From the NCBI RefSeq assembly GCF_006175945.1, contig NZ_VAJL01000001.1, positions 3,109,001 through 3,173,000 on the forward strand: 64,000 nt of DNA, in the 5' to 3' direction. The notes below the pieces were generated by a model. It was not told the DNA's origin. It searched no databases and saw only the letters and a list, made by a program, of their open reading frames with translations. A program made the position numbers and the translations under genes. The DNA is from Chryseobacterium mulctrae. Lineage in GTDB: Bacteria > Bacteroidota > Bacteroidia > Flavobacteriales > Weeksellaceae. This document shows, one piece after another, positions 60,745 to 64,000 of the stretch. The stretch's first letter is position 1. Every line of letters begins with the position of its first letter.

Positions 60745-60901
60745 TAAGAAATTCCCATTGTTTGAGTGCGGCAATATATATGTTAATCAATTTTATCTTC
60801 AATCCGCACGAGTTTTGGGAATTTTAGGATTCAATTTTAATTTTTAGCGGATGATTCCAGTCTTGAATTTTTGGATACTTTTGCTTCAAGGCAAAAGTAT
60901 C
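60745..60901. repeat. Composite inverted repeat between ABC-F and the His-rich gene
   Basis: AAATTCCCATTGTTTGAGTG then CGG pairs loosely with CCGCACGAGTTTTGGGAATT (60804-60824). This is followed by a perfect hairpin GATACTTTTGC / GCAAAAGTATC (60874-60901). With the terminator it fills the 335-base gap up to 60970; no gene is visible. The arrangement looks like a decayed, repeat-rich junction. Confidence 0.55.
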
Positions 60902-60958
60902 AACAATAAATAATTGTTATTTCTAATCTTTATTGAAAAGCCTTTCATTTATTTTTTA

Positions 60959-60966
60959 TAATTTTG
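60959..60966 (+). promoter_or_regulatory. -7 box of the His-rich gene, next to its ATG
   Basis: TAATTTTG, an exact match, then CCCA, then ATG. A TTG at 60933-60935 is a possible -33 element. The mRNA should be leaderless or nearly so. Confidence 0.6.
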
Positions 60967-60970
60967 CCCA

Positions 60971-61324
60971 ATGGTTTTTAAGGAAAGTAGACAATTAAAG
61001 AGTTTTATCTCAAAGCTGATGCTTGGGATTTACTTTTTTGCGCTCTTTTCTTCAAGCTTTCACAGTCACGAGTCTGGAGATTTTAAGCATTTTAATCTTA
61101 AAAAAACAGAAAACGCTATTTCAAAAACCGACGCAAAAGAAAAAGCTGGCGATTGTTTGGCTTGTCACTTCTTAGCAACAGGAAATACTTTATTACCAGA
61201 TGAATTTAGTTTCACTTTGATCAAACATACTCATGAGGTAGAGCAGGTTTTTGCTGTACAGGAAAAAATCTGGTCACAAACTAAATTTTCTTTTCAACTT
61301 CGGGGACCTCCCGCAATTTCATAA
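60971..61324 (+). CDS. Small His-rich exported protein, DUF2946-like
   Basis: A 117-residue protein with an N-terminal hydrophobic segment (LMLGIYFFALFSSSF) followed by HSHESGDFKHF, a CLACH motif (about 62-66), KHTHEVEQ and a C-terminal LRGPPAIS. The layout (signal, paired cysteines with His, RGPP end) resembles DUF2946 proteins, found beside metal transport genes. CLACH is also a c-type haem motif, but the protein is too small to tell. It precedes a TonB receptor on the same strand and may be a metal chaperone or sensor for it (inferred). Confidence 0.7.
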   Translation: MVFKESRQLKSFISKLMLGIYFFALFSSSFHSHESGDFKHFNLKKTENAISKTDAKEKAGDCLACHFLATGNTLLPDEFSFTLIKHTHEVEQVFAVQEKIWSQTKFSFQLRGPPAIS

Positions 61325-61677
61325 TCAATAGATTCTTTTCGGATTTTTTTGCTTTAAATTTTTCAAGATTTGAATAATTTTTAAATGCATGATGTATTTT
61401 ATTAAACTAGCCGTTTTTTTAACCTTTAAGGTAAGTTGAGGAGTTAAGTTTTATTAAGAAAAATCATATAAATTTTTTAGGTATCTCTTAAAATGCGAAG
61501 CTGAACTTAATTATTCTAAACTGCTTAAATAAAATCTTAATGGTTCAAAATTGATCATAAAGATTCATAGTTTCAAACAAAAAAAATCCAATTCAAAATT
61601 TTAACGAATGTGTTTTTTTAAGCAATTCATTATTTAAAAAATCAGCTTAAAAAAACACTCAATCAATCTATTTTACA
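61325..61677. other. Gap without recognised features
   Basis: A 353-base AT-rich stretch. I see no open frame with coding character, no clear hairpin terminator and no perfect -7 box. The receptor downstream may be read from the His-rich gene's promoter or from a weak promoter here. Confidence 0.5.
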
Positions 61678-64000
61678 ATGAAATTGATATATAGTGTTCT
61701 GCTTATCCTTTGTGGATTTGCAATTACAAACGCACAGAAAACTTACACGGTAGAAGGAACTGTTCAGGATTTTCACGATAAAACCATGCTTGAAAATGCG
61801 GTGGTGAAAATTGGAGATTTTACAGCCAATACCAATAAAAAAGGTGAGTTTTCATTTAAAAATATTCCTGCAGGAAATTATCAGCTCATTGCTAAACATG
61901 CTCTGTGCGACGATTATACTGAAAATGTGGGAGTCGACAGAAATTTGCATTTAGCAATCACGCTGGAACATCATATCGGTGATATAGAAACCGTGACCAT
62001 TCACGGAAGTCACAAAACAAAAGGTTCTGTGATTATGAGAACGCTTAATAAAACGGAAATCGAAAGAAATTCTACAGAAAATCTGGGGAATTTATTATCG
62101 AAAATCTCTGGTGTTACCGCGTTGAAAACCGGTAATAATATTACAAAACCTGTAATACGTGGGTTATATGGAAGCCGAATTTCTATCCTGAATAACGGTG
62201 TGAAAATGGCGGAACAGGAATGGGGAGTTGAGCACGCTCCAAATATCGATGTCAATGATTTTGAACACATTGATGTCATCAAAGGTGCATCTGCTTTAAA
62301 GTACGGAAATGAAGGAGTAGGCGGAGTTGTCGTTTTGGAACCGGCTATTTTACCGAAAAAAGATACCATTATGGGAAGCCTGAAACTTTCAGGAATTTCA
62401 AGTGGAAGAGGAGGTGAAATTGCTGCTAATGTTGCTAAATCTTGGGAAAACCAATGGTTTGTAAAAACCGGAGGAAGTTACAGAAAAACTGGCGATCAGT
62501 ATGTTCCGCATCATACATTGCAAAATACAGGGATGGAATTTAATTCTTTTAATTTCTCATTTGGGAAACATTCTTTTTTGCAGGGTTTTGATGTTTCTTA
62601 TAGCGGAATTAACCAAGAATTTGGGATTTACAGAGGTGCACATTTGTCGAGTCCCGAAGATTTTTATAATGCGGTAAATTTTGGGCAGCCTTTCTATCTT
62701 GATCAGTTTACACACAATATCGACAATCCGAAACAGAAAGTAGAGCATCATATTGCAAAACTTTCCGCTTACAAACGTTTTGCAGATTTTGGTAAGCTGA
62801 CTTTTCAATACAGTTTTCAGTTAAACAGAAGACAGGAATATGATATCAGAAGGGGAGAACTGAGCGAATTGCCTTCAATGGATTTACGATTAATCACCAA
62901 TTCTGCAAGTTTGGTTCATTTAATTGAGCGTACAAACTGGAGTTTAGAAAGCGGAATTTCTGCTGCTTTTCAGGATAATTTTCCTGATCCTGCAACCAAA
63001 GCAAGACGTTTGATTCCGGATTATTACAGGTATGATGGCGGAGCTTTTTCTGTTTTTAAATACCGTTTTAATTCAAAAATTAATATTGAAGCTGCGGCAA
63101 GATATGATTTCAGCAGATATGATGCTTACAAATATTATGATTCTGATAAATGGAATGCGAATTATGCAGATGTTTTTCCACAGTTTTTTGTGAGTGAATC
63201 AGGAAGCAGAACTTTAACCAGACCAATTTTAGATTATCATAATTTTTCGGCGAATGTAGGTTTAGATTATAAGCCGATTCAGAATCTTGAGTTTAAGCTG
63301 AATGTATCCAGAGCAGATCGAAGTCCGAATGCTGCAGAACTATTTTCAGATGGTTTACATCATTCAGCAGCGGTGATGGAAGAAGGGAATTTAAACATTC
63401 AAAAAGAAACAGTTTATAATATTAATCTTTCATTGGCGGGTCATTTTGATGTATTGAAAGGTCTTCACATCGAAGCCAATCCTTATCTGATGATGTCTGA
63501 TAATTTTGTGAACCAAATTCCAACGAGTGTTTTAAATACCAACCGAGGGGTTTTTCCGGTTTGGTCTTATCAGCAGATTAAAGCGAGAATTTACGGAGTT
63601 GATGCCGATGCAGAATTGTCAATTTTAGATAATTTAAAATGGAAATCAGGATTCAGTATTTTAAGAGGTGACGATCTTTCGAATAATGAACCACTGATTT
63701 TGATGATGCCTGCAAAACTGAGAAATTCTATTGAGCTGAATCTGAATAAACCTAAGAATTTCTATGTTACTTTAGAAAACGGAAATACATTTAAGCAAAA
63801 TCGTTTTCCGATAAGAAATTTACCGGTAACTTTTATTAAAGACGGAGTGGAAAGAAATGAAGTCGTTGATTTTAGTTCTACACCTGCTGCGTTTACCTTA
63901 TTTAATGCTTCTGTGGGAGCAGACTTATTTAAAAATCTGAATTTAAATTTCAGAATTAATAACGTATTTAATGTAGAGTATCGCGAATATCTGAACAGAC
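61678..64000 (+). CDS. TonB-dependent outer membrane receptor, 3' end cut by window edge
   Basis: The frame is open from ATG 61678 to the window end, 774 codons. A signal peptide (YSVLLILCGFAITNAQ) precedes a carboxypeptidase-regulatory-like domain (about 22-105; NAVVKIGDFTANTNKKGEFS), a His-rich linker (EHHIGDIETVTIHGSHKTK), a plug (LLSKISGVTALKTG, KPVIRGLYGSRI, IDVIKGASALKYGNEGVGG) and most of the barrel. It ends near NNVFNVEYREYLNR, the usual last strands, so few residues are missing. The His-rich linker and the small His/Cys protein upstream suggest a metal such as zinc or copper (inference). Confidence 0.92.
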   Translation, partial: MKLIYSVLLILCGFAITNAQKTYTVEGTVQDFHDKTMLENAVVKIGDFTANTNKKGEFSFKNIPAGNYQLIAKHALCDDYTENVGVDRNLHLAITLEHHIGDIETVTIHGSHKTKGSVIMRTLNKTEIERNSTENLGNLLSKISGVTALKTGNNITKPVIRGLYGSRISILNNGVKMAEQEWGVEHAPNIDVNDFEHIDVIKGASALKYGNEGVGGVVVLEPAILPKKDTIMGSLKLSGISSGRGGEIAANVAKSWENQWFVKTGGSYRKTGDQYVPHHTLQNTGMEFNSFNFSFGKHSFLQGFDVSYSGINQEFGIYRGAHLSSPEDFYNAVNFGQPFYLDQFTHNIDNPKQKVEHHIAKLSAYKRFADFGKLTFQYSFQLNRRQEYDIRRGELSELPSMDLRLITNSASLVHLIERTNWSLESGISAAFQDNFPDPATKARRLIPDYYRYDGGAFSVFKYRFNSKINIEAAARYDFSRYDAYKYYDSDKWNANYADVFPQFFVSESGSRTLTRPILDYHNFSANVGLDYKPIQNLEFKLNVSRADRSPNAAELFSDGLHHSAAVMEEGNLNIQKETVYNINLSLAGHFDVLKGLHIEANPYLMMSDNFVNQIPTSVLNTNRGVFPVWSYQQIKARIYGVDADAELSILDNLKWKSGFSILRGDDLSNNEPLILMMPAKLRNSIELNLNKPKNFYVTLENGNTFKQNRFPIRNLPVTFIKDGVERNEVVDFSSTPAAFTLFNASVGADLFKNLNLNFRINNVFNVEYREYLNR

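Noticed and set aside
60529-60774. An 81-codon minus-strand frame at the end of the ABC-F gene
   Set aside because: Antisense to the ABC-F coiled coil and then over the terminator; no family pattern.

Overview
This 64 kb window is AT-rich chromosomal DNA from a member of the Flavobacteriia (phylum Bacteroidota), most like Chryseobacterium or a close Weeksellaceae relative. Evidence: type IX secretion C-terminal domains, SusC-like TonB receptors, surface lipoproteins with acidic residues after the lipobox, DUF4290, DUF4295, DUF2207 and DUF4876 proteins, the rpmB-rpmG-DUF4295-ftsY cluster, and promoters of the Bacteroidota type (-7 box TAnnTTTG). Many starts lack a Shine-Dalgarno sequence. I found no tRNA, rRNA, CRISPR array, prophage or intact insertion sequence. 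Mobile DNA is limited to short intergenic inverted repeats and minisatellites.

Layout. 1-9.6 kb: fmt (cut by the window edge), recQ, two tandem OmpA-like barrels with thrombospondin-type calcium repeats, folK divergent from sppA, a GlsB/YeaQ-type membrane protein, then ftsY, DUF4295, rpmG and rpmB. 9.7-15.3 kb: a secreted FG-GAP protein, lnt divergent from a VanZ-like gene, proC and a hypothetical. 15.3-22.1 kb: a four-gene minus-strand cluster (TonB receptor, DUF4876 surface lipoprotein, DUF6850-like outer-membrane barrel, dihaem cytochrome c peroxidase) that looks like an uptake system of unknown substrate. 22.2-25 kb: an aminotransferase, lipoprotein and murB operon. 25.2-34.3 kb: a secreted fibronectin-type protein, DUF1801, a YiiX-like hydrolase, a stand-alone NIL-domain protein behind a palindromic operator, and a lemA-DUF2207-DUF2207 operon. 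34.5-43.2 kb: murA with an Asp in place of the catalytic Cys, DUF4290, DCC and haem-binding proteins, katG, der, upp and comF. 43.3-47.9 kb: the glyoxylate shunt (aceB, aceA) divergent from its probable XRE/ScfR-type regulator. 48.2-53.2 kb: thioesterase, Yip1, queD, lpxH, a LuxE-like protein, an MmcB-like nuclease fold and aquaporin. 53.4-64 kb: an M15-like DUF5715 protein, a hypothetical plus 7TM plus kinase plus regulator operon, a PI-PLC-X protein, an ABC-F ATPase, and a His-rich small protein ahead of a TonB receptor that runs off the window.

Most genes are housekeeping or envelope functions. The parts most worth following up are the TonB/DUF4876/DUF6850/peroxidase cluster, the 7TM-kinase-regulator operon, the NIL gene with its operator, several promoters placed so close to ATG that the mRNAs should be leaderless, and MurA Asp122, which predicts fosfomycin insensitivity. 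Functions come from motif recognition by eye; no database search was run. Several start codons were moved downstream of the longest open frame because a promoter or terminator lies in the extra 5' part.
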